Positions 8,872 through 17,719 of a stretch of 64,000 bases of DNA are shown here, piece by piece (the stretch's first letter is position 1; each line of letters starts with the position of its first letter). Made by a program: the position numbers and the translations under genes. Location: assembly GCA_031415655.1 (NCBI GenBank), contig JANOSD010000064.1:86589-150588 (forward strand), written 5' to 3'. This DNA comes from JAKOVR01 sp031415655. GTDB taxonomy: Bacteria > Actinomycetota > Acidimicrobiia > Acidimicrobiales > Acidimicrobilacustridaceae. The notes under the pieces are model-generated. The model ran no database searches. It had not been told where the DNA came from and was given only the letters and a program-made list of their open reading frames with translations.

Positions 8872-9503
8872 GTGGTCCCTCGTCGCGTTCGATCAAGCCG
8901 ATCGTGATTGTCGGCGCCCTGCTGGTCCTGGCGATTATGGCGGTCGGGTTTGTGGTCTACGGCGCAGTCACCGGTTCCGGCAACGTTTCGTCCTGGCTCG
9001 GCAAGAACTACAACGCGGCCGACGCCGATACCACCCGCAAGGCCACCGACCGCGAGGCCGCGTTCGCCGCCAACTTCACTGCCGGTGGCTAAACCACTGC
9101 CACAAGCACCATGCCTACTGACTCGCCTACGGCCGGCAGCACGGCCGGTAGCACCGCCAGCACCACACCCAAGGCGAGCATCCTTCAGCCCGACGCCATG
9201 TACGTCGCCACCACCAACGTCAGCGAAACGGCGGCGTCGATCCAAAACAAATTCGGAGCGAACGACGTGCAAACGCGCGACGGGCGGACGTACCTCGAAT
9301 ACGAAGACGCCGTCGTTGGCGTGGTCCCGGCGCTCGCCGGCGCGGGAGCGCTCGTTTTTCTTGACCGAGGCGATACCGGGTATCGCCGGTGGGGCCATCA
9401 CACCGGTGGCTTTTGGGGCGTGAGCCGCTCGGGAAGGAGCTTCTCCTCCGGCGGTGGAATCGGCGGTTTCGGCCGCGGCGGCGGTTCAGGCGGCGGCAAG
9501 TGA
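8868..9503 (+). pseudogene. DUF4247 protein interrupted by an in-frame TAA
   Basis: One continuous frame encodes a DUF4247-type protein but carries a TAA at 9090-9092. The first part (8868-9092, 74 codons) has a membrane anchor at residues 11-31 and the mature start NVSSWLGKNYNA. The second part resumes in the same frame, with an ATG at 9111, through a Thr/Ser-rich linker into the domain body: MYVATTNVSETAASIQNKF, TYLEYEDAVVGV, a hydrophobic ALAGAGALVFLDR, GYRRWGHHTGGFWG and a Gly/Ser/Arg-rich tail. Family members are normally one chain, so this is a nonsense mutation in the linker, a sequencing error, or a split with reinitiation 18 bases later. The domain body itself looks intact. The gene overlaps the DUF2617 stop by four bases. 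Confidence 0.7.
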
Positions 9504-9519
9504 TCCCGAGGAGTATCTG

Positions 9520-9951
9520 ATGGACACATTCACCAATCTCGCCACGGGACTCGGACAGGGGCTGGCATATGGCGTCGCCGCTATCGCCATGCTCATCGTG
9601 GGGTTCGCCGTCATCGACGCGCTCACCCCAGGGGAGCTACCCGAACTCATTTGGCGGGAGCGCAACGTCAACGCCACCGTCGTGGCCGGAACTGGTCTGT
9701 TTGGGATCGGCATCATCGTGGTCACGTCCATACTCACCTCCCATGCCGACTTCGTGAAGGGCATCGTCGACACGATCGGGTATGGCCTGCTCGGTGTTGT
9801 GCTCTTTGCGGTTGCCTTCAAGCTCACCGATTGGTTCACGCCGGGCGACCTTGGCGACACGGTCGTCGAGACCACGTTTCACCCCGCGGCGGCGATCACC
9901 GGCGTCGTGAACGTGGTGATGGGCATGGCCATCGCCGCGGCAATTTCCTAG
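9520..9951 (+). CDS. DUF350 family membrane protein
   Basis: A 143-residue protein with four predicted membrane helices (about residues 8-30, 46-68, 77-97 and 115-140) arranged as the two repeats of the DUF350 family. The charged loop PGELPELIWRERNVNA and its counterpart PGDLGDTVVETTFHPAAAI are the duplicated family signature, which usually carries conserved acidic and asparagine residues. A GAGGAG sequence lies seven bases before the ATG at 9520, which is why the longer reading from 9454 was not used. DUF350 proteins are small inner-membrane proteins of unknown transport or structural role and often neighbour spermidine-synthase-like genes. The stop codon TAG is formed at the boundary of a MITE-like element that follows at once. 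Confidence 0.85.
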   Translation: MDTFTNLATGLGQGLAYGVAAIAMLIVGFAVIDALTPGELPELIWRERNVNATVVAGTGLFGIGIIVVTSILTSHADFVKGIVDTIGYGLLGVVLFAVAFKLTDWFTPGDLGDTVVETTFHPAAAITGVVNVVMGMAIAAAIS

Positions 9952-10115
9952 GAGCGTGTCCTAGCAATGCTTCGAGACGCGGATTCCGAGCCACGGTTCG
10001 CACCTGCGCAAGGACGCGACGTCGAAAGCCCCCTTGTTCTGGGCGGTGAGACGGACGACGAAGCGAGATTCGACGCTGGCCGGAAGCCGCCGAATGACTA
10101 CTGGGACAGGCTCCT
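9950..10115. mobile_element. MITE-like element, copy A, at the speE start
   Basis: A roughly 166-bp element bounded by AGGAGCGTGTCCTAG at the left and CTACTGGGACAGGCTCCT at the right, close to the inverted termini of the intact copies at 17803 and 34393. Its interior (CGGATTCCGAGCCACGGTTCG, then CGTCGAAAGCCCCC and GGGCGGTGAGACGG) is shared with all copies. It lies exactly between the DUF350 stop and the body of the speE-like gene and contributes the first 49 codons of the latter as annotated. It has no transposase of its own. Confidence 0.85.
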
Positions 10116-11730
10116 CGTGTCTTCACCGACCGGTCTCCCGACCGGTCGCCGGACGGCGGTCGTCTCGTCCGACCCCGCGCAACGACTCGCGTTCGTGGGT
10201 CTGGCTGCCGTGGTGTTCATGGTCGCCGCATGCGGGCTGGTCTACGAACTGGCGCTCATCGCTTTGGGCTCGTATCTGATGGGCGATTCGATCCGGCAAA
10301 CGGCGATCGTGCTCGGTGTGTTCGTGTTTTCCATGGGCATTGGTTCGTTGCTCACCAAACATCGGACCAACCGTCCCATCACCACCTTTGTCGCCATCGA
10401 GTGCGCTCTCGGACTGCTCGGGGGCCTTTCGGTCCTGCTGCTCTATGCGTCGTTCGCGTGGCTCCATCTCTACATGCCCTCGCTGGTACTCATCGCCTTT
10501 CTCATTGGCGCGCTTATCGGCGCCGAACTCCCACTGCTCGCCACGCTGTTCGACGGGATCCGGCGCCGCTCCACCGGCGAAACGGTCGCCGACCTCTTCG
10601 CCCTCGACTATGTGGGGGCGCTTCTTGGAGGGCTCGCTTTTCCATTCGTACTGCTTCCCACGGTGGGGCTCCTCACCGGCACCATGCTCGTCGGTGTGGT
10701 CAACGTGCTCTGTGCATTGGCGTTGGCGCTTGTGGTCTTTCGATACGACCTCTCGCGTCGCGCCCGATTCACGATCATCGCCGGAACCCTTGCCGTGCTC
10801 GCCCTCCTCGGAGGCGGGATTTGGTTCGCCGACGACTTCGAAGTCACGGCCCGCCAAGCACTCTTTCGCGATCCGGTCGTGCGAGCCGAGCGCACGCCCT
10901 ATCAGGAGATCGTGATCACCGAGAGTCCGGTAGGCGGCCGAGCCGGCGACGTGCGGATGTTCCTCAACGGCAACCTGCAGTTCGCCAGCATCGATGAGCA
11001 TCGTTACCACGAGACCCTTGTGCACCCTGCTATGCGCGGTTCACGGAAGTCGGTATTGATTCTCGGCGGCGGCGACGGGCTTGCGCTTCGCGAGGTGCTC
11101 CGGTACCCGGACGTAGAAGCCGTCACACTCGTGGAGCTTGATCCGCAGATGATCGAGATGGCTCGCACCGATGCTCGTTTCACCACGCTCAATCGATCGA
11201 GCTTCGCCGACCGACGCGTCGAGGTGGTGACCCTCGACGCGTTCACCTACATCCGCGACAACGCCCGGAAATTCGACGTCATCCTTATCGACTTTCCCGA
11301 TCCGGATACGCCCGGCAACGCCAAGCTCTTCAGCGTGGAGTTCTATGGCATGCTCAGCCGGTGGATCGCTCCCACGAGTCGGGTGGTGCTCCAGGCCAGC
11401 AGCCCCTACTTCGCGCCGTTGGTCTTTTGGGACATCGAGGTGAACCTCCGGGCCGCCGGCTTCAACACCACCGCGTTTCACGTTGACGTTCCCAGCTTTG
11501 GTGATTGGGGCTTTCATCTCGCCACCTTCGATCCGGCGGAAATCCCCGGCACTCCTCCCCTGCTTCAGCTCCCCGACGACCGGCCCGCCCTTCGTTTCCT
11601 CACGCCCGAAGTGCTCACCGCCGGCCAGGCGTTTCCACCCGACCAACGCCCGACCGAGGTCCTTCAACCGTCAACCCTGCTGCAACCGCACATTCTCGAC
11701 TACCAACAACGGAGCTGGCGCGCCTACTGA
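9967..11730 (+). CDS. speE: membrane-fused spermidine synthase-like protein
   Basis: A 587-residue protein: about seven membrane helices (residues 75-290) followed by a spermidine synthase-type aminopropyltransferase domain (about residues 310-560). The SAM/dcSAM-binding motif is LILGGGDGLALREVLRY, followed by LVELDPQMIEMA and the D-F-P-D-P loop in IDFPDPDTPGNAKLFS. The catalytic aspartate of true spermidine synthases falls in that loop, so activity is plausible, although members with this membrane domain are biochemically unclear. The first 49 residues are encoded by a MITE-like element. The native start may have been lost on its insertion, and GTG at 10117 is an alternative. It is the last gene of the DUF4178-to-speE cluster and convergent with the NUDIX gene. 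Confidence 0.85.
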   Translation: MLRDADSEPRFAPAQGRDVESPLVLGGETDDEARFDAGRKPPNDYWDRLLVSSPTGLPTGRRTAVVSSDPAQRLAFVGLAAVVFMVAACGLVYELALIALGSYLMGDSIRQTAIVLGVFVFSMGIGSLLTKHRTNRPITTFVAIECALGLLGGLSVLLLYASFAWLHLYMPSLVLIAFLIGALIGAELPLLATLFDGIRRRSTGETVADLFALDYVGALLGGLAFPFVLLPTVGLLTGTMLVGVVNVLCALALALVVFRYDLSRRARFTIIAGTLAVLALLGGGIWFADDFEVTARQALFRDPVVRAERTPYQEIVITESPVGGRAGDVRMFLNGNLQFASIDEHRYHETLVHPAMRGSRKSVLILGGGDGLALREVLRYPDVEAVTLVELDPQMIEMARTDARFTTLNRSSFADRRVEVVTLDAFTYIRDNARKFDVILIDFPDPDTPGNAKLFSVEFYGMLSRWIAPTSRVVLQASSPYFAPLVFWDIEVNLRAAGFNTTAFHVDVPSFGDWGFHLATFDPAEIPGTPPLLQLPDDRPALRFLTPEVLTAGQAFPPDQRPTEVLQPSTLLQPHILDYQQRSWRAY

Positions 11731-11752
11731 CTGCGGCCCGGCGACCGGCCCA

Positions 11753-12463
11753 CTACTCCAAGGGGTGATCGGGATGACCACGCCATGGTGGCGTTCGCGG
11801 TGCGTCGAACTGAACGTCAAGCGGCTCTCCGTCGATAGCCCGAAATGCCCGCTCACCCCATTGCTCGAACCCGGCCACAAAACCGGGAAGGTCGTCTCGG
11901 GAGAACCACCCGGCGTCGGCGCACTCCAACGGATGGGGCACCACCTTTCCTCCAACGGCCCGACAGTGAAAGACCAGCGAGTAGAACGGGATGTGGGTAA
12001 AACCGAGTTGCAGGGCGTCGATCACGGAAATGAGCCGCACCACCTCGCATTCGATACCGGTTTCTTCCTGGACCTCCTTCACCGCCACCTCGGCCGGTGA
12101 ATAGCCGATGTCGGCCCAGCCGGTAGGAAAAAGCCACACCCCGGAGTCGGCCCGCTGCACCAGCAGGATCTCCCCGGCGTCGTTGCCCACCACCGCACCG
12201 ATCGTTACCTTGGGAGTCTGGTAGCCCGGGATTCCACGGCCGATGGTGTCGTGCCAATCGGACACGATGCGTTCGGCGTCGAACGGCCAGCCCGCCGCCA
12301 CCTTGATCTCGGCCGCGACCGCAAGCACCTCTTCGAACCGCTCCTGCTCATACAGGCTTTCGGTGAACCCCAAGCCGGTACGGGCGACGCCCGCCAACGT
12401 TTCGGCCCAACGCACGAGGTCTGGCTGCGACGCGCCGACTTGGGGATCGATCTGCTCCGACAT
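11753..12463 (-). CDS. NUDIX hydrolase with N-terminal helical domain
   Basis: A 236-residue NUDIX hydrolase cleaving a nucleoside diphosphate linked to another moiety. The NUDIX box is GWADIGYSPAEVAVKEVQEETGIE: G-x5-E-x7-K-E-V-x-E-E-x-G-I, with Lys instead of the usual Arg before the first glutamate of the metal site. The first 65 residues form an alpha-helical extension (WAETLAGVARTGLGF, YEQERFEEVLAVAAEI) like the N-terminal domain of ADP-ribose or GDP-sugar hydrolases of the Nudix_N type. GYQTPKVTIGAVVGND begins the catalytic fold. The length fits that subfamily. It ends head to head with the speE-like gene and lies downstream of the 3-hydroxyacyl-CoA dehydrogenase gene, separated by a strong terminator. 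The substrate is not determined. Confidence 0.88.
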   Translation of the reverse strand: MSEQIDPQVGASQPDLVRWAETLAGVARTGLGFTESLYEQERFEEVLAVAAEIKVAAGWPFDAERIVSDWHDTIGRGIPGYQTPKVTIGAVVGNDAGEILLVQRADSGVWLFPTGWADIGYSPAEVAVKEVQEETGIECEVVRLISVIDALQLGFTHIPFYSLVFHCRAVGGKVVPHPLECADAGWFSRDDLPGFVAGFEQWGERAFRAIDGEPLDVQFDAPRTPPWRGHPDHPLE

Positions 12464-12526
12464 GACCCCGGCATGTTACCGGCCATTGCGGGTGGGGCGA
12501 CCCGAAGCCGAACCAACCCACGAAAA

Positions 12527-12560
12527 CGGGACAACGGGCGTGTTCCCGCCCGTTGTCCCG
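12527..12560 (-). terminator. Rho-independent terminator after the 3-hydroxyacyl-CoA dehydrogenase gene
   Basis: A perfect 14-bp stem (CGGGACAACGGGCG and its complement) around a six-base loop. Read on the minus strand it is followed by TTTTCG. It begins six bases downstream of the dehydrogenase stop codon and separates that gene from the NUDIX gene. Confidence 0.88.
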
Positions 12561-12565
12561 GGGCA

Positions 12566-13417
12566 TCAGCGGTAGACGTAGAAACCCTCGCCGCTCTTTC
12601 GCCCGTGTTTGCCCGCCGACACCATGCGCCGAAGCAGTGGGGGGCAAGCGAACTGCTGCTCGCGGAACTCGTCGTGAAGGGCGTCGAACACGGCGACGCA
12701 AACATCGAGGCCGATGAGGTCGTACAACTGGAAGGGACCCATGGGAAAGTTGCAGCCCCCACGCATCGCGATGTCGATGTCCTCCATCGACGCGGTGCCC
12801 ACTTCCAGCAATCGCACCGCACTACCGAGGTAGCCGAAGAGCAGATTGTTGACAATGAACCCGGCGGTGTCACGCACGTGGACGGCGCTTTTCCCGAGCC
12901 CCTCCACGTAAGCCGTGATGGTTTCGATCGCGTCGTCAGACGCCGTGAGCGGCCGGCCGATCTCCACCAGCGGCATGATCTGCGCCGGGTTGAAGAAGTG
13001 CGTGCCCACGACCCGTTCGGGGTGCGCCAACTCCATTGCCATGTCGATGATGGAGAAGGTGGACGTATTGGTGGCGAGAACGGCATCGGGACGACAGACC
13101 CGATCGAGTTCGCGGAACAACTCCCGTTTGGTGTCCAGGTGCTCGGGGATCGCCTCAATCAGGACGTCGCAGTCGGCGAGGTCTCGCAGCGCCGACGTGA
13201 TCGAGATTCGGTCGACGATGAGATCCCGCTCGGCGGGGTCGAGTCGACCCTTGTCGACCTGCCGGCCCAGTGACGCTTCGATACCGGCCACGAGCGCCTT
13301 GGCGCTCGACTCCTGCCGGGATCGCACCACCACCTGATAACCCGCCTTGGCGGAGGCTTCGGCGATGCCGGACCCCATCGTGCCGGTACCGATGATGCCA
13401 ATTCGTTCGATCTTCAT
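12566..13417 (-). CDS. 3-hydroxyacyl-CoA dehydrogenase (3-hydroxybutyryl-CoA type)
   Basis: A 283-residue single-function L-3-hydroxyacyl-CoA dehydrogenase, oxidising 3-hydroxybutyryl-CoA to acetoacetyl-CoA with NAD(P). The Rossmann motif is IGIIGTGTMGSGIAEAS at the N-terminus. LIEAIPEHLDTK carries the conserved E-x-x-x-E region. NTSTFSI and THFFNPAQIMPLVEI contain the active-site Ser/Asn and the His of the H-F-F-N-P motif. The C-terminal domain has AGFIVNNLLFGYLGSAVRL, MGPFQLYDLIGLD and the terminal KHGRKSGEGFYVY. The length equals Hbd/PaaH/FadB2 proteins. No thiolase or crotonase gene is adjacent, so the pathway (butanoate, phenylacetate or beta-oxidation) stays open. The transcript ends at the hairpin 12527-12560. 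Confidence 0.93.
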   Translation of the reverse strand: MKIERIGIIGTGTMGSGIAEASAKAGYQVVVRSRQESSAKALVAGIEASLGRQVDKGRLDPAERDLIVDRISITSALRDLADCDVLIEAIPEHLDTKRELFRELDRVCRPDAVLATNTSTFSIIDMAMELAHPERVVGTHFFNPAQIMPLVEIGRPLTASDDAIETITAYVEGLGKSAVHVRDTAGFIVNNLLFGYLGSAVRLLEVGTASMEDIDIAMRGGCNFPMGPFQLYDLIGLDVCVAVFDALHDEFREQQFACPPLLRRMVSAGKHGRKSGEGFYVYR

Positions 13418-13526
13418 GGGCGAGCAGGGTAGTGACTACGGCTGATTCGTGAGCGAGAACGTGTTCTCCTCTACCTGACAGTCCGTCAAGTTCGGGGTGG
13501 TCGGCGCGCAACGGCAGGGCGGACAC

Positions 13527-15830
13527 TCACGCCCCGAGGATCGCCCGCTCGATCTCGGCGAGGTGATCCGTATCGATGACCTTGGCCCCGTCGGCCGTCC
13601 GAAGGTAGAAGGCATCGATCACCTCAGAGCCCAGGGTTTGAACTTTCGCCGATCGGATGTCGAGGTCGAGTTCCGCAATCGCACGGGTGACGCGGTAGAG
13701 CACACCGATACCGTCGGCGCCCTGCACCTCGACCACCGTGGACGAGCTCGAAGCATCGTTGTCGAACCGCACTCGGGGCGCCTGAGAGAGCGCCGTTGGC
13801 GCCGCCCACGGACGGGCATACCGTTCGGCGCGCTCCGCCAATCGAGCGGCGAGCGCCAGCCGACCGGCAAGTACCGCATGCACGTCGTTCACCACCCGTT
13901 CCCACACAATGGTGGGACCGGTACCGCTTTCTACGGTAAAAACTTCGAGCGCCATGCCATCGTCGGTCGAGTGCGCCGATGCACCGAGCACGTCGAGCCC
14001 ATGAAGTGACAGCACCCCCGCCATCTTCGAGAACAGCCCGGGGCGGTCGGGAGCCACCACGGTGAGTTGATTCTCCGACGTGTGCACCGCCACTTCCCGT
14101 TGGGTCAGCAATTCAAGATGGTCCTCCGTTGGGAACGGCGCACCGGACACATCGGCTGCCTGTCCTCCCCCGAGCACATGCTCCGCCCGACCGGCAAGCT
14201 CGCGCACGAGTTTGGCTTTCCAGTCGTTCCACGCCGCCGGCCCGGTTGCCGTGCTATCGGCGATGGTGAGTGCGTGCAGCAATCGAATGGTGGCGACATT
14301 GCCGGCAGCAAGGGCCACCTTCTCAATGGTTTCGTCGTCATCGAGGTCTCGACGGGTGGCCACATCGGGGAGCAGGAGATGATGACGCACCATCTGTTGC
14401 AACGTGTGAATCTCGTCGGCGTCGTAGCCCATGCGTGAGCCGATCGTGTCGAGCAGATCGATACCGACCACGGTGTGATCACCGGGGTACCCCTTGCCGA
14501 TGTCGTGCAGGAGGGTGCCCACCACCAGGAGGTCGGGACGGTCGACCATCCATGTGTGGGAGGCGGCATTGGCGGCGGCGACACAAAGGTGACGATCGAC
14601 GGTGTAGGTGTGGTAAGCGTTGCGCTGAGGTTTGCATCGCACGCCGACCCATTCCGGCAACACCCACACCCATACCCCCTTTCGATCGAGCGACTCCACC
14701 ACATCGATCGCTGCTTCACCGGTGAAAAAGAGACGCGCAAAAAGGGAGCGGGTGGGCGCGCTCCAGGGAAACCCGGAGTCGTTGGCCACGGCTGAACCGG
14801 CCGCCGCCGCCAATCGGTCGAGCGATCGTCGGTCGATACGAGCATCGTGTTCGGCGGCGGCGACGCCGACGGCCAGCACCAGGGATGGGTCGGTGCTGGG
14901 ATCGGCTGACCCGGCAAGATGCACCGCACCATCGCGCAGGATCACCCCCGGCAACACCTCTTTGTCGCGTTTGATCCGAAGGGAAATCGGGCCGACCAAT
15001 GAGGAATCGATGCGCCGCCAGGTGTCGTCGCTGGTCCATGCGATGTCGCGCGCCGCCGCCGACAACGCCCGCATAAACGGCACCGCATCGTCGTAGCCCA
15101 ACGCCACCGCGACCCCATCTTGCTCCTGCAAGGTAAGCCGATCATTCGGCCGACCAGTGATGCGATGAAGCTCCACCCGCACCGCCAGCAAGAACTCATA
15201 GGCCTGATCGATCGTGACGTCGTCCCCCTCGGATAACACCCGCTGCGCCGCCTCGGCCCATCGCACCGCATGTACGTCACGCAAACCGCCTCGCCCCTCC
15301 TTCAGATCGGGTTCGAGAAGGAACGCCACTTCGCCCGCCCGCTCGTGTCGATCGGCGACGGCGATGCTCAACTCACCGAGGAAACGTTTGGCCCGCTTTT
15401 GCCAGAGCCCGGTGGCCTTCTCGGCCAGTTCGTCGGTGATCGAGGAGTCGCCCGCCACGTGCCGGGCCGACAACAACGAGGTGGCAGTTTCGAGGTCGTC
15501 TGATGCCAGCACCAACGCCTCTTTGACCGTGCGTACGGCGTGACCGAGCTTCAGACCCTCGTCCCAGATGGGGTACCAAATGGTGTTGGCAACCTCGGCA
15601 ACATCGGCGCGGTTGCGGTGCATGAGGATGAGGTCGATATCACTGCCTGGCGCCAATTCGGCGCGGCCATAGCCGCCGACGGCGACGAGGGCGATGTCGC
15701 GGAGCGAGCCGACCTCGGCGGCAATCGCGGCGATCCAATCGTCGATCACATCGCTGTAGGCACGGCACCAAGCCGAGCCGGTTCGACTGCGGTCCTCAAA
15801 AAGCTCCGACCGTTTCAGCGCCTCGACCAT
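13527..15830 (-). CDS. glnD: bifunctional PII uridylyltransferase/uridylyl-removing enzyme
   Basis: A 767-residue GlnD, the sensor enzyme that uridylylates or deuridylylates PII in response to glutamine; in actinobacteria the same enzyme class adenylylates PII. The nucleotidyltransferase motif is GGYGRAELAPGSDIDL at about residue 52-67. The HD hydrolase site is GTLLHDIGKGYPGDHTVVG at about 430. Two C-terminal ACT domains are seen, starting near TVVAPDRPGLFSKMAGVLSLHGLDVLGA and VEVQGADGIGVLYRVTRAI. The HD ligands look complete. It is shorter than the 890-residue E. coli protein, which is normal for actinobacteria. An AGGA lies eight bases ahead of the ATG. It is the last gene of the amt-glnB-glnD operon, 68 bases after glnB. 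Confidence 0.95.
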   Translation of the reverse strand: MVEALKRSELFEDRSRTGSAWCRAYSDVIDDWIAAIAAEVGSLRDIALVAVGGYGRAELAPGSDIDLILMHRNRADVAEVANTIWYPIWDEGLKLGHAVRTVKEALVLASDDLETATSLLSARHVAGDSSITDELAEKATGLWQKRAKRFLGELSIAVADRHERAGEVAFLLEPDLKEGRGGLRDVHAVRWAEAAQRVLSEGDDVTIDQAYEFLLAVRVELHRITGRPNDRLTLQEQDGVAVALGYDDAVPFMRALSAAARDIAWTSDDTWRRIDSSLVGPISLRIKRDKEVLPGVILRDGAVHLAGSADPSTDPSLVLAVGVAAAEHDARIDRRSLDRLAAAAGSAVANDSGFPWSAPTRSLFARLFFTGEAAIDVVESLDRKGVWVWVLPEWVGVRCKPQRNAYHTYTVDRHLCVAAANAASHTWMVDRPDLLVVGTLLHDIGKGYPGDHTVVGIDLLDTIGSRMGYDADEIHTLQQMVRHHLLLPDVATRRDLDDDETIEKVALAAGNVATIRLLHALTIADSTATGPAAWNDWKAKLVRELAGRAEHVLGGGQAADVSGAPFPTEDHLELLTQREVAVHTSENQLTVVAPDRPGLFSKMAGVLSLHGLDVLGASAHSTDDGMALEVFTVESGTGPTIVWERVVNDVHAVLAGRLALAARLAERAERYARPWAAPTALSQAPRVRFDNDASSSSTVVEVQGADGIGVLYRVTRAIAELDLDIRSAKVQTLGSEVIDAFYLRTADGAKVIDTDHLAEIERAILGA

Positions 15831-15898
15831 CGTTGAATCCTACGACCCCGGCGCTCGCCGCGGTTTGCGCACGTCACCCTTGCCGCGGCGAACCATGG

Positions 15899-16237
15899 TC
15901 AGATGGCGTCGGTGTCGCGTTCGCCGGTGCGGATACGGATCAGCTTGTCGATCTCGCTGATCCACACCTTGCCGTCGCCGATCTTCCCAGTCCGAGCGGC
16001 CTCGACGATCACTTCAGCGATCCGATCGGCGTCGGCGGCATCGAGCACCACCTCCAGCTTCACCTTCGGGATGAGGTCGATGACGTATTCGGCCCCGCGG
16101 TACACCTCGGTATGTCCGCCTTGACGGCCAAAGCCCTTCACCTCGACGACAGTGATGCCGACCACGCCGGCCTGCTTGAGCGCAGCTTTCACGTCGTCGA
16201 GTTTGTGGGGCTTAATGATTGCGGTGATGAGCTTCAT
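15899..16237 (-). CDS. glnB: nitrogen regulatory protein PII
   Basis: A 112-residue PII signal protein, the trimeric sensor of 2-oxoglutarate, ATP and ADP that controls ammonium uptake and assimilation. The first PII signature surrounds the T-loop tyrosine Y51 (VYRGAEYVIDL), the modification site used by GlnD, and the second is KIGDGKVWI near residues 85-93. MKLITAIIKPHKLDDVK is the usual N-terminus, so the start at 16237 is secure and the longer reading is discarded. The terminal RIRTGERDTDAI matches the ATP-binding tail. The gene lies between amt and glnD in one operon controlled by a GlnR-type operator. In actinobacteria the equivalent protein is often called GlnK. Confidence 0.96.
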   Translation of the reverse strand: MKLITAIIKPHKLDDVKAALKQAGVVGITVVEVKGFGRQGGHTEVYRGAEYVIDLIPKVKLEVVLDAADADRIAEVIVEAARTGKIGDGKVWISEIDKLIRIRTGERDTDAI

Positions 16238-16385
16238 GGCGGTTCTCTTTTCGCGGAATGGAACCGGGGTTCCGACGGACGCGGTTGGTGGCGGTAAGAC
16301 GAGCGGGTGTTTGTGGGCCACTATTGGCGGTTATAGGCGGGCGGAGCAGGGGGCGATGGCGGGAACGGGCCCCGCCATCGCGCAA

Positions 16386-17654
16386 TCAGGAGTAGGCGTT
16401 TTCGGCGTGCTGGCTGAGGTCGAGGCCGAGTTCTTCGTCCTCTTCGCTCACTCGCAATCCAATGGTGAGGTCGATCAGCTTCCCGATGACCATAGACATC
16501 ACGAACGAGAACACAAGCACAACGAGGCTGGCGACCACTTGGTCGATCAAGAGGTCGGCGCCGCCACCGGCAATCAGCCCGTCGAACCCGGCGGCGTTCA
16601 CCTTGGTCGTGGCGAAGAACCCGAGCAGAATCGAGCCGATGAGCCCGCCGACCAAGTGCACGCCCACCACATCGAGCGAATCGTCATAGCCGAACTTGGT
16701 CTTCAAGGAAATGGCGAGAAAACAGAGTGCGCCGGCGATGAGGCCGATTGCGATGCCACTCATGCCACCCACGAATCCGGCGCAGGGTGTGATCGCCACA
16801 AGCCCAGCGACGGCACCCGATGCGGCACCAAGCGTGGTGGGCTTGCCGTCTTTGAGCATCTCGACCAGCACCCAACCAATCATGCCGGCCGATGCCGCCG
16901 TGAAGGTGTTGTAGAGGGCTTGGGCGGCAATGCCGTCGGCGGCAAGGGCAGATCCAGCGTTGAAACCGGCCCAGCCAAACCAAAGAATGCCAGTGCCGAT
17001 CATCGTCCAGGGCAAAGAATGGGGGTGCATGGCGGTGGTGGGCCAACCCTTACGTTTTCCGAGCAAGATGCACAGAGCCAATGCTGCGGCACCGGCGTTG
17101 ATGTGCACGACGGCGCCACCGGCGAAGTCGAGCGCACCCATCTTGGCGAGGAACCCTCCGCCGAATACCCAGTGGGCGACGGGCGAGTACACGAGCACGA
17201 GCCATACCGAGATGAATACGACGTAGGCCCGGAACTTCATGCGATCGGCGGTGGCACCGGTGATGAGCGCGGGGGTGATGATGGCGAACGTCATCTGGTA
17301 CGCACAGAACAAGATGAACGGGATGGTGAGCGTGAGGCCCGCACCGGCGGAAACCCAGGTGCCTTGGCCGAGCACGACGCCGGTCTGGCCGACATCCTCC
17401 ATCGCCAGAAAGTCGAAGTTGCCGATCCAACCGCCGTCACCGAAGTTGCCGAAGGCGAGGGTGAAGCCGATGAAACTCCAGATGATGGCCAAGATGCCCA
17501 TGGCGAAGAAGTTCTGCATCAGCATGCCGAGCACGTTCTTGGCTCGCACCATGCCTCCGTAAAAGAAGGCAAGGCCCGGGGTCATGAACAACACCAAGGC
17601 GGTAGAGATCAAGATCCAAGCGGTGTTTCCCGAATCGATGGGTACTTCAGGCAC
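16386..17654 (-). CDS. amt: ammonium transporter
   Basis: A 422-residue Amt/Mep/Rh channel with eleven membrane helices, conducting ammonium into the cell as a trimer. FMTPGLAFFYGGMVRAKN is the N-terminal signature, and DFAGGAVVHINAGAAAL the family signature with the first pore histidine. The second pore histidine is in VVGVHLVGGLIGS. The phenylalanine gate and the W-x-F-G-W-x-G-F-N-A-G segment (ILWFGWAGFNAGSAL) are present. The C-terminal cytoplasmic tail SEEDEELGLDLSQHAENAY is the PII contact region. It heads the amt-glnB-glnD operon, with a GlnR-type operator 66-103 bases upstream of the ATG, so strong induction under nitrogen limitation is expected. Confidence 0.96.
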   Translation of the reverse strand: MPEVPIDSGNTAWILISTALVLFMTPGLAFFYGGMVRAKNVLGMLMQNFFAMGILAIIWSFIGFTLAFGNFGDGGWIGNFDFLAMEDVGQTGVVLGQGTWVSAGAGLTLTIPFILFCAYQMTFAIITPALITGATADRMKFRAYVVFISVWLVLVYSPVAHWVFGGGFLAKMGALDFAGGAVVHINAGAAALALCILLGKRKGWPTTAMHPHSLPWTMIGTGILWFGWAGFNAGSALAADGIAAQALYNTFTAASAGMIGWVLVEMLKDGKPTTLGAASGAVAGLVAITPCAGFVGGMSGIAIGLIAGALCFLAISLKTKFGYDDSLDVVGVHLVGGLIGSILLGFFATTKVNAAGFDGLIAGGGADLLIDQVVASLVVLVFSFVMSMVIGKLIDLTIGLRVSEEDEELGLDLSQHAENAYS

Positions 17655-17719
17655 GTCAGTTCCTCCGTGGTGCTCCCCGACACGAATCGGTCAGGCAGAT
17701 GACAGAGTGACGAAAGGAT

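Noticed and set aside
16152..17702. A 516-codon plus-strand frame opposite amt
   Set aside because: It is antisense to amt and glnB; the His/Glu/Gly-rich composition is the mirror of hydrophobic codons.
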